This document shows, piece by piece, positions 26,908 to 34,091 of a stretch of 34,091 bases of DNA. The notes below the pieces were generated by a model. The model saw nothing but the letters and a program-made list of their open reading frames with translations, had not been told where the DNA came from and did no database searches. The position numbers and the translations under genes were made by a program. The DNA is from a virus. The stretch's first letter is position 1, and each line of letters begins with the position of its first letter. The DNA lies in IMG/VR virus record IMGVR_UViG_3300042691_004247, positions 1-34,091 of that record. The stretch is one strand, 5' to 3'.

Positions 26908-28494
26908 ATGGCAACATATCTACCAGCAAACGTAGTCAGCGATCCTGATTCGTTGTCAGCAGTTGTAAGACTGACAAACGAAGCACCAGGAGCAGGCGAC
27001 GAAGTTTTCATCGACACTGTAACTAAAAAAATTCAACTTAGAGTCACGGGCGCGTTGACGATCCACGGTGTTACTCTGAAGTGTTTGTACTCTTTCCTAA
27101 AAGAAGAATGGAAAGACAATGCAAACTTGATTCAGTTCCCATTCCCAATGACTCCTATTACTGACGAACAGTTTGAATTCTACAACGGATGGAATCTAGA
27201 CAATGCGAATACAACTGGCGCTGAGAATCAGACATCAGCACAACTAGTTCGTACTGGTGGTTGGGCTGTCAAGAAGTATGATTCAGGTACAGACACAAAC
27301 GGAAATGATACTGAGCGTTGGGCTTCAGTTATTACACTGGGCACACTAGGTGACGCAACAACATCCACTGACCAAGTTTATTTTCAACAAGTGGATTCAC
27401 TCACAACAGATAACACGACAAACTTCAAACTGACCGGGCCCGTCAATCAAGCCATTCAGTTCTACAGTGATCCTAATGGAGACGCAAACACTGCTGACGG
27501 ATACAGTTACTCACAATTCTTGAAGTTGTTCTGTCGCGAGTGGGCAAAAACATATGCATCTTCAGCATTGAACGACATCGGTGTAACGACACTTACTTAT
27601 CAAGCGTATCGTTTCCCGTTGACAAACTCGGCGGACGCAAAGATCGTAAACTTGGGTGTGTCTGAGGCAAATGCAGTGGGTGCTATTTCTCCATACAACA
27701 ACATGACGATCAAGTGGTATACAACTGGTCAAGAAAGAACTGGATTCACAACAGCATCTTCAAATGCAGGTTCAGCATTCTTTAAGGTTATTATTGATGC
27801 AGATGCAGGCAATTCTCTTCCGGAAAATCCAACAGCAGAACAAATCTACGCGCACGTTCAGGCGCAACTTCGTTTGACAACAAACATCAACGATGGAAGT
27901 TCAACTGCACCAGAAACAAATGCAGTAAAAATTGGTAAAGTTGTTCCTGAGAAGTTGCGTTTCATTGGTGACGACCTTTTCACACTAGGGCAGACATCAA
28001 TATCTGAGGGTGTTTTCATTGACGATTACAACACCAACGACACTAACAGATTGCGTTTCTGGGGTTATGGAACAGCATCTGGTGGCACAGAATACACAAC
28101 TACACAGTTGCCATTCACTGCGACACTGAGAATCAACTTCGGAGATAACTTGAAAAATGACAGCAATTCAATTTATCGTGTGTTCTTTACGAATGATGAT
28201 GCTGGTAACAATTCAGGAAGAGATTTTGGAACTAAAGATGCAATTCTTGTTCTAGATAAGAGTGGAAACACTATGGCTGGTTTTGCTAATACAACATCTG
28301 TGACATTGACATATGACTATGACGGTAACGTTCAAAGAGGTGCTGGATCTAACAATACTCCTGTACCTATTACGGTTGTTGCTATTGGTCTTGGAACTGC
28401 ACAGTACGTTAAGGCAACAGGAACCATTGAAAGAACTGTTACGAATTCATTGTCATTGGTTGCTCCTCTAGAAAGAAACTACAGCAATCCATAA
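26908..28494 (+). CDS. Virion structural protein of unknown function (528 residues)
   Basis: It starts at ATG 26908 behind AGGAGAAAAAAGCC. The N-terminal segment LTIHGVTLKCLYSFLKEEWK (residues about 50-70), followed by LIQFPFPMTPITDEQFEFYNGW and LVRTGGWAVKKYDS, belongs to a family I have met in structural modules of tailed phages but with no assigned role. The remainder is beta-rich and repeats Asn/Thr-rich loops; a further stretch (LRINFGDNLKNDSNSIYRVFFTNDDAGNN in part) looks like a separate beta-sandwich. There is no signal peptide or membrane segment. With its three followers it forms a co-oriented set. A surface or fibre-associated protein is inferred. Confidence 0.75.
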   Translation: MATYLPANVVSDPDSLSAVVRLTNEAPGAGDEVFIDTVTKKIQLRVTGALTIHGVTLKCLYSFLKEEWKDNANLIQFPFPMTPITDEQFEFYNGWNLDNANTTGAENQTSAQLVRTGGWAVKKYDSGTDTNGNDTERWASVITLGTLGDATTSTDQVYFQQVDSLTTDNTTNFKLTGPVNQAIQFYSDPNGDANTADGYSYSQFLKLFCREWAKTYASSALNDIGVTTLTYQAYRFPLTNSADAKIVNLGVSEANAVGAISPYNNMTIKWYTTGQERTGFTTASSNAGSAFFKVIIDADAGNSLPENPTAEQIYAHVQAQLRLTTNINDGSSTAPETNAVKIGKVVPEKLRFIGDDLFTLGQTSISEGVFIDDYNTNDTNRLRFWGYGTASGGTEYTTTQLPFTATLRINFGDNLKNDSNSIYRVFFTNDDAGNNSGRDFGTKDAILVLDKSGNTMAGFANTTSVTLTYDYDGNVQRGAGSNNTPVPITVVAIGLGTAQYVKATGTIERTVTNSLSLVAPLERNYSNP

Positions 28495-28524
28495 TTGATA
28501 TCATTTAATTGGGAGTAATGAAAC

Positions 28525-29052
28525 ATGTATGCAAGACGCGATGTGAGATATGAATGCTTTAGAATGAAGAATGGAACTCCACCAAAGAGACAAGAGATTG
28601 TTGATTTGGTGGAGAAAGAAAAGGGCGATTTTGAGTGGTCAAAGTTTGCGGTAGATTGGGATGTCTATGTCACTAGTTCAAAGATAAGCGTTGTTCGCTG
28701 CATCAGAGACATCAACAAAGTGACTGAAATTTGTTCTTATAAGTACATTGCTGCTAAAAAGAACTTTGAGATGGAGGTTCTGTCTGATGAAGAAGAAGCA
28801 ATCATCAGCATGATTGAAGCGCAGTTTCTTGATGGGCTCATGACATGGAGAAATTACCGTGAAGCATGGGGCGTAAGATGGGAACCAGAGCGTAATAGAA
28901 TTGAGACTTATTTGATGAACATGCCGCAGACACAGATTGAAGTTACTCCTGAAATGATTCAACAAGTTCTAGAAAGAGGAACAGCAGCATCAGACGTATT
29001 GTTTGATGCTGTGAAAGTCTCCATAAAAGATAACCAAACTAAAGAAGAGTAA
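28525..29052 (+). CDS. Unrecognised 175-residue protein in the structural island
   Basis: It starts at ATG 28525 behind GGGAG. I do not recognise it with confidence. It is compact, charged and likely alpha/beta: an N-terminal strand/helix (MYARRDVRYECFRM), a Trp-containing middle (FAVDWDVYVTSSKISVVRCI), an acidic helix (LSDEEEAIISMIEAQFLDGLMTWRNYREAWGVRW in part) and a Lys/Glu-rich end. It sits between two virion-type proteins, six bases from the next start, so co-translation is likely. It might be an accessory, chaperone-like or connector protein for its neighbours; this is inference from position only. Confidence 0.65.
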   Translation: MYARRDVRYECFRMKNGTPPKRQEIVDLVEKEKGDFEWSKFAVDWDVYVTSSKISVVRCIRDINKVTEICSYKYIAAKKNFEMEVLSDEEEAIISMIEAQFLDGLMTWRNYREAWGVRWEPERNRIETYLMNMPQTQIEVTPEMIQQVLERGTAASDVLFDAVKVSIKDNQTKEE

Positions 29053-29058
29053 TAGCAC

Positions 29059-30957
29059 ATGGCTGGAGAACGCAATTATCTTAGAGTTCCACCTGATAGC
29101 ACGGGTAAGCGTGTCCGTCTAAAGCACTCTGCACAAATTTCTTACACAAACAAAACTCCTGGATATGTGTGGAAGATAGGTGAAAGATATCTACTTCAAT
29201 CTGGTTGGACTGTTCATGTGCATGGTGTATATGAAACAACTTCAACAACTGGCATTCTTGAAGTACATTACGCAAAATCTGCAACATATGACAATCTTTC
29301 ACCATCAAATGGTCAGACAATTACTGACACAGATACAAGTACAGTTGTAGCAACAGTATCAAGCGCAGTTGATGTTTATATCAACTCAAACCATATCATT
29401 GGTTATGACAATCCAGAAAATGGAGTTGAGGTTGACGAATCTGGTTCAATGAACGTCAGATTCTCAGAAGGTCTACCACAGCTAGATGCATTCGGTAAAC
29501 TTCGCGTTTCTGGTGCAACTCTTCTAGGTGAGTACATCTTCAGTAGTGGAACATTACCAACTCAGTTTGCAAGTACACTCCGCTTCGGCGGCACTGTAAC
29601 TTGGGATGCAAACACTAGAGCGGTTGTTCTAACAAATACTACAGCAAATAACTCACACACATCTCACACATCTCACACATATCATCACTACTTTCCTGGA
29701 TCAAGTCAATTGTTCATTGGAACAGTTGCACTAGGAGACAATGGTAAGAATGGGCTGATGCGTGAATGGGGAATGTTTGACGACAAGAACGGTTTCTATT
29801 TCCAGCAAGATGATGGAGTTCTTGGTGTTGGAATTAGAAGCAATGTTTCTGGATCGGTTGTTGATATTTTTATTCCACAAACTGATTGGAATGTAGATAA
29901 AGCAGACGGCACAGGTCGTTCAAAAATGGATCTAGATGTTACAAAAGACAACATCTATTGGATTGACGTTCAGTGGCTAGGTGCTGGGCGTGTTAGATAC
30001 GGCACATACTACAACGGGCAGCGTGTTGTTCTTCATGAATACTATCACGGAAACAACTTCGCATATCCATTGACTGCAATGGGATCGCTACCAGTTTGCT
30101 TACATCAGATAAACATGAGTGCAACTGGCAGTTCAAGTGAAATGAGAGCATGGTGCATGGCAGTGTGGACTGAAAGTGTTCTTGATGTTAGAACCACATC
30201 ATCATCTTCATTGCAATCATTGTCAAAAACAGTTTCCGCAAATGACACTTACATTTATATGGGAACCTTGTCACCGAAAGAAAGTCTTCCTAATGGGCAG
30301 CCAAACAGAAGTTTATACTGGCCCACAGAAATCGAAGCATCTGGTTGGGACACTGTAACTGGTGCACCCGCAATCTTTGAACTAGAAATCTACGCAGAAC
30401 CAATCATCTCTAACTTCTCATGGCAAAATGTCGTGGGAAGTGACACTGTAGAATATGACACCGCAGGAACATTCATTGCATCTGGTATACCTGTAAGTCA
30501 AAGATTTGTTCAAGGGCGTGACGCTATCAATACAACAGACACATTCAACAACATGCAGTATGGTGCTTTCAAGAACTATGCTGAAGATGGTGGTACTGTA
30601 GTTCAGCCAATCACAAACATCACTCAAGCAAATCCTGCTGTAGCAACACTTGCTGGTGCTAGAACATTCTTCAGAGATGGAGAACCAATGACGATCTCTA
30701 GCGTTTCTGGAATGACACAAGTCAACGGAAACACATACTATGTCACACCACTGACAGCAAACACTGTCGCATTGTACACAGACTCCGCTAGAACAACATC
30801 GTTGAACTCTACAGGATTCTCTGCATACACATCAGGTGGCGTAGGATCAGGCACATTTGGTCCTAAGTTCCACTTCGGCATCATGGTCAAGAAGTTGTTT
30901 GGCACAAATCCAGCAAAGATTTACGTCAAGATTGCTTGGAAAGAAATCACTCAATAA
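29059..30957 (+). CDS. Virion structural protein with lectin-like core and His repeat (632 residues)
   Basis: It begins MAGERNYLRVPPDSTGKRVR with short beta strands (about residues 1-130). A central domain (about 145-390) has the pattern FGKLRVSGATLLGEYIF ... YFPGSSQLFIGTVALG ... GMFDDKNGFYFQQ ... WNVDKADGTGRSKMDL ... IYWIDVQWLGAGRVRYG, recurrent in structural proteins of many tailed phages and predicted here to be beta-sandwich. In this copy the strand before YFPG carries HTSHTSHTYHH (200-210). The C-terminal part (about 510-600) has a tail-type beta module (FRDGEPMTISSVSGMTQVNGNTYYV in part). No catalytic residues are recognised. Its stop shares the TAATG junction with the next gene. Confidence 0.78.
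   Translation: MAGERNYLRVPPDSTGKRVRLKHSAQISYTNKTPGYVWKIGERYLLQSGWTVHVHGVYETTSTTGILEVHYAKSATYDNLSPSNGQTITDTDTSTVVATVSSAVDVYINSNHIIGYDNPENGVEVDESGSMNVRFSEGLPQLDAFGKLRVSGATLLGEYIFSSGTLPTQFASTLRFGGTVTWDANTRAVVLTNTTANNSHTSHTSHTYHHYFPGSSQLFIGTVALGDNGKNGLMREWGMFDDKNGFYFQQDDGVLGVGIRSNVSGSVVDIFIPQTDWNVDKADGTGRSKMDLDVTKDNIYWIDVQWLGAGRVRYGTYYNGQRVVLHEYYHGNNFAYPLTAMGSLPVCLHQINMSATGSSSEMRAWCMAVWTESVLDVRTTSSSSLQSLSKTVSANDTYIYMGTLSPKESLPNGQPNRSLYWPTEIEASGWDTVTGAPAIFELEIYAEPIISNFSWQNVVGSDTVEYDTAGTFIASGIPVSQRFVQGRDAINTTDTFNNMQYGAFKNYAEDGGTVVQPITNITQANPAVATLAGARTFFRDGEPMTISSVSGMTQVNGNTYYVTPLTANTVALYTDSARTTSLNSTGFSAYTSGGVGSGTFGPKFHFGIMVKKLFGTNPAKIYVKIAWKEITQ
29656..29682 (+). repeat. 9-bp tandem repeat coding for His-Thr-Ser
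   Basis: Three units of CACACATCT (the last ending in TAT) encode HTS HTS HTY, followed by HH. It is in frame and length-neutral, so slippage could expand or shrink the His stretch without a frameshift. Confidence 0.75.
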
Positions 30958-31601
30958 TGTCTTGGGCGTCCGTCAACTATGGCTACTGGGAGTTTTGGGA
31001 AGCATACAATCCCAGCAATCAAACTTTCGGGCAACAAAAAGTCACATTTGATGGCGAGAATAGACTCATCTATGTAAATCCAGGTGAGACTACAGTTTAT
31101 GTGAAAGACGACATCTACTCTGCATGGAAAGAGTGGGTTCAAGTCAGAAACAATGCTCAGTTTCTAGATGCAATGAGAACCACAGGTGGAGATCCTGTAG
31201 GCGGTGGTCTTTTCGCTGGTGACATTTACTTCACAGTCAATGATTGGAAAGTTGTAATTCAAGAGCAGGTTGTTGTCAACGGAATCATCTATGATAACAC
31301 TCCAGGCGTATCACCTTTCATAGTTCAACCAGGCGGTGGCGTTAGAAACGTTGTCAGTAACCTTGCGTATGCATACAACATCACTGGTGTTACACCTCCA
31401 TCTGTACAAGAGATTCGTCAAGAAATGGATGCTAACTCCAGCAAGTTGATAGATATCAAGACGAAGGTTGATACACTCAACAATGCGCCAACGGTGGTTC
31501 AAATTAGAACCGAAATTGATTCCAACTCCACTAAGTTGCAACAGATTTCAGATAAGCAAGATCAAGCCCTCACTAAGGGTGACTTTCTGGCTCTTCAATG
31601 A
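30957..31601 (+). CDS. Virion-type protein with C-terminal paired coiled-coil repeat
   Basis: This 214-residue protein starts at ATG 30957 in a TAATG overlap with the previous stop. An in-frame TTG seven codons upstream is less likely because the overlap start is the classical coupling arrangement. Residues about 30-115 (LIYVNPGETTVYVKDDIYSAWKEWV, NAQFLDAMRTTGGDPVGGGLFAGDIYF, WKVVIQEQVVVNGIIY, in parts) belong to a domain recurring in phage structural modules, often beside long fibre proteins. The C-terminus has two related helical repeats, VQEIRQEMDANSSKLIDI and VVQIRTEIDSNSTKLQQI, suitable for a trimeric coiled coil. It may be a fibre-associated trimer. Confidence 0.78.
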   Translation: MSWASVNYGYWEFWEAYNPSNQTFGQQKVTFDGENRLIYVNPGETTVYVKDDIYSAWKEWVQVRNNAQFLDAMRTTGGDPVGGGLFAGDIYFTVNDWKVVIQEQVVVNGIIYDNTPGVSPFIVQPGGGVRNVVSNLAYAYNITGVTPPSVQEIRQEMDANSSKLIDIKTKVDTLNNAPTVVQIRTEIDSNSTKLQQISDKQDQALTKGDFLALQ

Positions 31602-31609
31602 TTGATTTT

Positions 31610-31617
31610 TATAAATA
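31610..31617 (+). promoter_or_regulatory. Late promoter (TATAAATA) for the prohead core block
   Basis: This exact TATAAATA is only nine bases before the ATG at 31627. Its last A is also the first base of the AGGAG ribosome site (31617-31621), so a transcript starting here would lack that site for the first gene and would serve mainly the genes from 31832 on. Confidence 0.65.
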
Positions 31618-31626
31618 GGAGATATT

Positions 31627-31845
31627 ATGACAACGTTACAACAAGCGATAGAATTTGCTAGAGATGCTAAAGTTGCAGACTTCAAAGGTGTCATCAACGA
31701 CATTCTTGCAGATAAGGTGCAAGATCATCTAGCAATTGCAAAGATGCGAGTTGCAAACAAAATATTCAACAATACGGAAGAGTCTGATACTTCGGATGAC
31801 GAATTCAGAACAGACGCAGAGGATAAAGTAGATGAAGACCTTTAG
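31627..31845 (+). CDS. gp67: Prohead core protein, gp67-like
   Basis: This 72-residue protein (T4 gp67: 80) has an amphipathic helical N-terminal half (MTTLQQAIEFARDAKVADFKGVINDIL, in parts) with DHLAIAKMRVANKIF, resembling the IAIAR segment of T4 gp67, and an extremely acidic C-terminal third (EESDTSDDEFRTDAEDKVDEDL). Position supports this: it opens the block that ends with gp21, as in T4 (67-68-21). In T4 it is part of the scaffold core and is later degraded by the protease. I see no clear LxE or IxE cleavage site in it. AGGAG is well placed before the ATG, and its 3' end overlaps the next gene by 14 bases. Confidence 0.75.
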   Translation: MTTLQQAIEFARDAKVADFKGVINDILADKVQDHLAIAKMRVANKIFNNTEESDTSDDEFRTDAEDKVDEDL

Positions 31846-33145
31846 AACTTTCTTGGAAGAGGCATTAACTGGTGTTGCACCCAAAGCAAAGGGTGAGCAC
31901 AAGTTCGTTCATTCCACATTTCTGAATCAGATCAAAGATCCAGGCGATCTAGAAAAAGTTGGTCCTGAAGAGATTGGTCCTCATGACACAAAGGCTGGAT
32001 CAGGCAAGCGCCCACTAGACAGACTGGACAACAAGCAAAAGTTCGGTGAGTCTGTTGATCTAGAAGAGAACTATCGCGCACTTGCCCAAAAAGGCATTGG
32101 TGCCGAAAGAAAGCAAGACATCAAGGTTGGTCACGGAGTTGACTACTATCATCCAAAAGATGGATCTAAGCACATGGGCAAGATTCACGACATGGACGAT
32201 AAGGGTTACACAGTCAAAGACGACAAGACTGGTGAGAAGCACAAGTTTGACTACTTCAGAAAAGAAGAAGTTGAACTAGAAGAAGCTCCTTACATGGGCA
32301 AAGGCAATCATCGCCCAGGTTGGATGCTTCGTGCTGATCCTGAACTAGCAAAGAAAGTCAAAGACAAAATTGACGCAGCAAAACTTCGCCAGAAGTACAT
32401 GGGTAAGACTGCCGACGAAATCGCTAAGATGAAGAAGGAAGAAGTTGAGCCCGTAGAAGAAGGCAGAGGCGCATACGATGAACTGACGCGCCGTATGGGT
32501 ACTAGCAGTCCAGGATTCAATAAGACTCCTGCGGGCAAAGCTAGAGAACAGAAACGCAGACAAGAACACCTAAAGGGTCAAATGAAGTTCACTCAGAGAA
32601 TGGGTGGGCTCACTGGTCCTAAGAGTAAACTTCCAGAAGAAGTTGAGTTGGAAGAAGGATCTTCTACATCCAAGAAACCCTTCCGTGACATCAATAGTCC
32701 AGAATATAAAGCAGCAGCAGAAAAGCAAAGAGAAAAAATGGCAAAAGATAAAGCTGCTGAACCAGGAAAGAAACTACTGGACAAGATTGAAAAAAAGGGA
32801 ATGAAAGAAGAGTCTGAACTAGAAGAAGCCGACTTCTCTAAGTCACAGACAAAAATGGCACATGCTATTGGTAAGCACTTCAAGTCAAAAGGTATTGGTG
32901 ACGAAAGCAAAGGTGGTCCATTTGCAGTTGCATCAGCAATGGTAAGAGACAAGCCAGATGCTGCTAAGAAAGCATATGCAACAATCAAAGCAAAGATGAA
33001 GAATGAAGATCATCAAGATATGCTAATGGCACTCTACGATGAACTATCCGAAGAAAATCAATCAAAGTTTGAAGAGATGCTAGAAGTTGATCCAGAAAAG
33101 CTATTGACTTTTGCACAATCTCACTTCTTTTCCACTGAGGAATAA
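31832..33145 (+). CDS. Prohead core / internal capsid polyprotein candidate
   Basis: This is a 437-residue Lys/Glu-rich protein in the place of T4 gene 68. Its N-terminus MKTFRTFLEE-ALTG closely resembles the capsid-targeting peptide of T4 internal proteins (MKTYQEFIAE-A), which gp21 cleaves after residue 10. LEE tripeptides, fitting the (L/I)xE cleavage rule, end at residues 10, 79, 151, 275 and 332, and VEE ends at 210. The intervals are about 57-72 residues. Between them lie small basic modules, for example an SH3/KOW-like one (VGHGVDYYHPKDGSKHMGKIHDMDDKGY in part, about 99-126) and a helical one (FAVASAMVRDKPDAAKKAYATIKAKMK in part, 364-390). It is probably incorporated in the scaffold, cut by gp21 and partly retained with the DNA. 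It overlaps gp67 by 14 bases. Confidence 0.75.
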   Translation: MKTFRTFLEEALTGVAPKAKGEHKFVHSTFLNQIKDPGDLEKVGPEEIGPHDTKAGSGKRPLDRLDNKQKFGESVDLEENYRALAQKGIGAERKQDIKVGHGVDYYHPKDGSKHMGKIHDMDDKGYTVKDDKTGEKHKFDYFRKEEVELEEAPYMGKGNHRPGWMLRADPELAKKVKDKIDAAKLRQKYMGKTADEIAKMKKEEVEPVEEGRGAYDELTRRMGTSSPGFNKTPAGKAREQKRRQEHLKGQMKFTQRMGGLTGPKSKLPEEVELEEGSSTSKKPFRDINSPEYKAAAEKQREKMAKDKAAEPGKKLLDKIEKKGMKEESELEEADFSKSQTKMAHAIGKHFKSKGIGDESKGGPFAVASAMVRDKPDAAKKAYATIKAKMKNEDHQDMLMALYDELSEENQSKFEEMLEVDPEKLLTFAQSHFFSTEE

Positions 33146-33147
33146 TC

Positions 33148-33606
33148 ATGGCTGATGCAGTAACGACACAGATTCTAAAAGACCACGCAAGAGGTTATGC
33201 AGTCAAGCTGACTAACATCTCTGATGGCACAGGCGAAACAAACGTAATCAAAGTTGATGCATCTGCACTTGTTGCAAACACTGGAGTTGGTGCAGAGAGA
33301 TTGACAATCACAAAGGTGTATTGGTCTGTTGCTTCTGGCACATCTTCCACAATGTCACCAAGAGTTGTATTGTCTTGGGGCGGATCACCAAACACAGTCA
33401 TTGCTACGCTAACAGGTTCAGGATATTGGGACTTGTCAACTAGCGGGCAAGCACCATTCACAAACAATGCTTCATCTCCAACAGGCGACATTCTACTTTC
33501 AACAGCTGGATTTACAGCAAACGCTGCATACACAGTTGTCATTGAGGGCAGAAAGGTTGCTGGATATGCAAGTCGTGAAACTACAGACGATGGCGTATCA
33601 CCATAA
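33148..33606 (+). CDS. Small beta-rich virion protein in the head block
   Basis: This 152-residue protein has MADAVTTQILKDHARGYAVKLTNISDGTGETNVIKVDASAL (in parts), then ERLTITKVYWSV and a C-terminal TGDILLSTAGFTANAAYTVVIEGRKV. The combination of a start with an SDGTGE-KVD segment and an end with GDI-ST-G-T--A-YT--IE is a family I recognise from phage structural modules, function unassigned. It starts two bases after the previous stop and 12 bases before gp21. Position in the prohead block makes a capsid decoration or head-surface role possible; a fibre accessory role is the alternative. Confidence 0.7.
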   Translation: MADAVTTQILKDHARGYAVKLTNISDGTGETNVIKVDASALVANTGVGAERLTITKVYWSVASGTSSTMSPRVVLSWGGSPNTVIATLTGSGYWDLSTSGQAPFTNNASSPTGDILLSTAGFTANAAYTVVIEGRKVAGYASRETTDDGVSP

Positions 33607-33618
33607 AAAGGAACTAAG

Positions 33619-34091
33619 ATGAGACTAATTACCGAAGTAAACGAACAGATTAAGTTTGTAACTGAAGCTAGAGAAGATGGCAAGAAGAGCATGTACATTG
33701 AAGGCGTGTACATGCAATCTGAAAGACCAAACAGAAATGGTCGCATGTATCGTTTCGAGACTCTAAACAGAGAAGCGCAGAGATACATCAATGAGTATGT
33801 TCAAAAAGGTCGTGCATTCGGTGAACTTGGACATCCACAAGGACCAACAATCAATCTAGAACGATCAGCTATCCTTATCAAAGACCTTCGTGCTGAAGGA
33901 AATGACTTTATAGGTAAAGCCAAAGTTCTAGACACACCATACGGTAACATCGTAAAGAATCTAATTGATGAGGGAGCTACCCTAGGCGTTTCTACACGCG
34001 GTATGGGAAGCCTAAAAGAAGGAAAAGACGGTATCAAGATTGTGGAAGATGACTTCTATCTTGCTACTGCCGCAGATGTGGTGGCTGATCC
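33619..34091 (+). CDS. gp21: Prohead core protease gp21 (3' truncated by window edge)
   Basis: The frame runs from ATG 33619 (after AAAAGGAACTAAG) to the window end, giving the first 157 residues. It matches T4 gp21: MYIEGVYMQSERPNRNGRMY (about 25-44), AFGELGHPQGPTINLERSA with the catalytic His72, and LGVSTRGMGSL with the catalytic Ser125; the His-Ser spacing is near that in T4 (His85, Ser140). The enzyme is a serine protease of the herpes-assemblin type that matures the prohead by cutting after (L/I)xE. Its own LITE at residues 3-6 fits that rule and may be a self-cleavage site. T4 gp21 has 212 residues, so about a quarter is missing here. Confidence 0.93.
   Translation, partial: MRLITEVNEQIKFVTEAREDGKKSMYIEGVYMQSERPNRNGRMYRFETLNREAQRYINEYVQKGRAFGELGHPQGPTINLERSAILIKDLRAEGNDFIGKAKVLDTPYGNIVKNLIDEGATLGVSTRGMGSLKEGKDGIKIVEDDFYLATAADVVAD

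Noticed and set aside
30936-31601. TTG at 30936 as the start of the 214-residue protein
   Set aside because: The ATG at 30957 in the TAATG overlap is a much better start, and the seven extra residues would lie inside the previous gene.
33195-33791. 198-residue open frame on the minus strand across the small virion protein gene and gp21
   Set aside because: Both plus-strand genes beneath it have family matches and continuous frames. The antisense frame lacks a ribosome site and any recognisable domain. It is a shadow of codon bias.

Overview
The window is a single-strand (all +), nearly gap-free structural-gene segment of a contractile-tailed double-stranded DNA phage of the T4 superfamily. 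The core is recognisable by sequence and T4 order: neck proteins gp13 and gp14, tail-completion protein gp15, small and large terminase gp16 and gp17, tail sheath gp18, tail tube gp19 (plus a second tube-like paralogue), portal gp20, then prohead core gp67-like protein, a core/internal protein, and the start of prohead protease gp21 at the right edge. Short boxes matching NATAAATA lie in front of six genes or gene blocks, as expected for T4-type late promoters. The sheath insertion, the collagen-like protein and the LamG and kelch-type adhesins resemble the marine or environmental T4-like phages more than coliphage T4. The host cannot be read from the sequence.

Region 1 (1-13472) is an adhesin/fibre region. 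It holds three consecutive LamG-type (jelly-roll) proteins, the first cut by the window edge; a 1638-residue tail fibre ending in a Peptidase_S74 intramolecular chaperone; and an 1823-residue protein that I read as 36 kelch-like blades arranged as six consecutive sets of six. Region 2 (13493-21588) is the neck, packaging and tail-shaft operon: an unrecognised 216-residue protein, then gp13, gp14, gp15, gp16, gp17, gp18, gp19 and the gp19 paralogue. A hairpin and a good intrinsic terminator follow (21602-21659).

Region 3 (21680-24443) is the portal gene overlapped by a gene for a 56-triplet collagen-like protein. Region 4 (24462-31601) is a second fibre/virion-protein island of five genes, placed between the portal gene and the prohead core genes; in T4 these neighbours are adjacent. 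Region 5 (31627-34091) is the head-assembly block: a gp67-like acidic core protein, a 437-residue Lys/Glu-rich protein, a 152-residue virion-type protein, and the N-terminal part of gp21. The 437-residue protein begins with a T4-style capsid-targeting peptide and is punctuated by LEE tripeptides that fit the gp21 cleavage rule.

Together the genes cover tail shaft, neck, DNA packaging motor, portal and prohead scaffold/maturation, plus an unusually large investment in host-recognition or surface-display proteins. The least expected items are the six-by-six kelch protein and the apparent protease-processed internal polyprotein. I saw no tRNA, integrase, insertion sequence or CRISPR array, and no gene-free stretch longer than about 100 bases.
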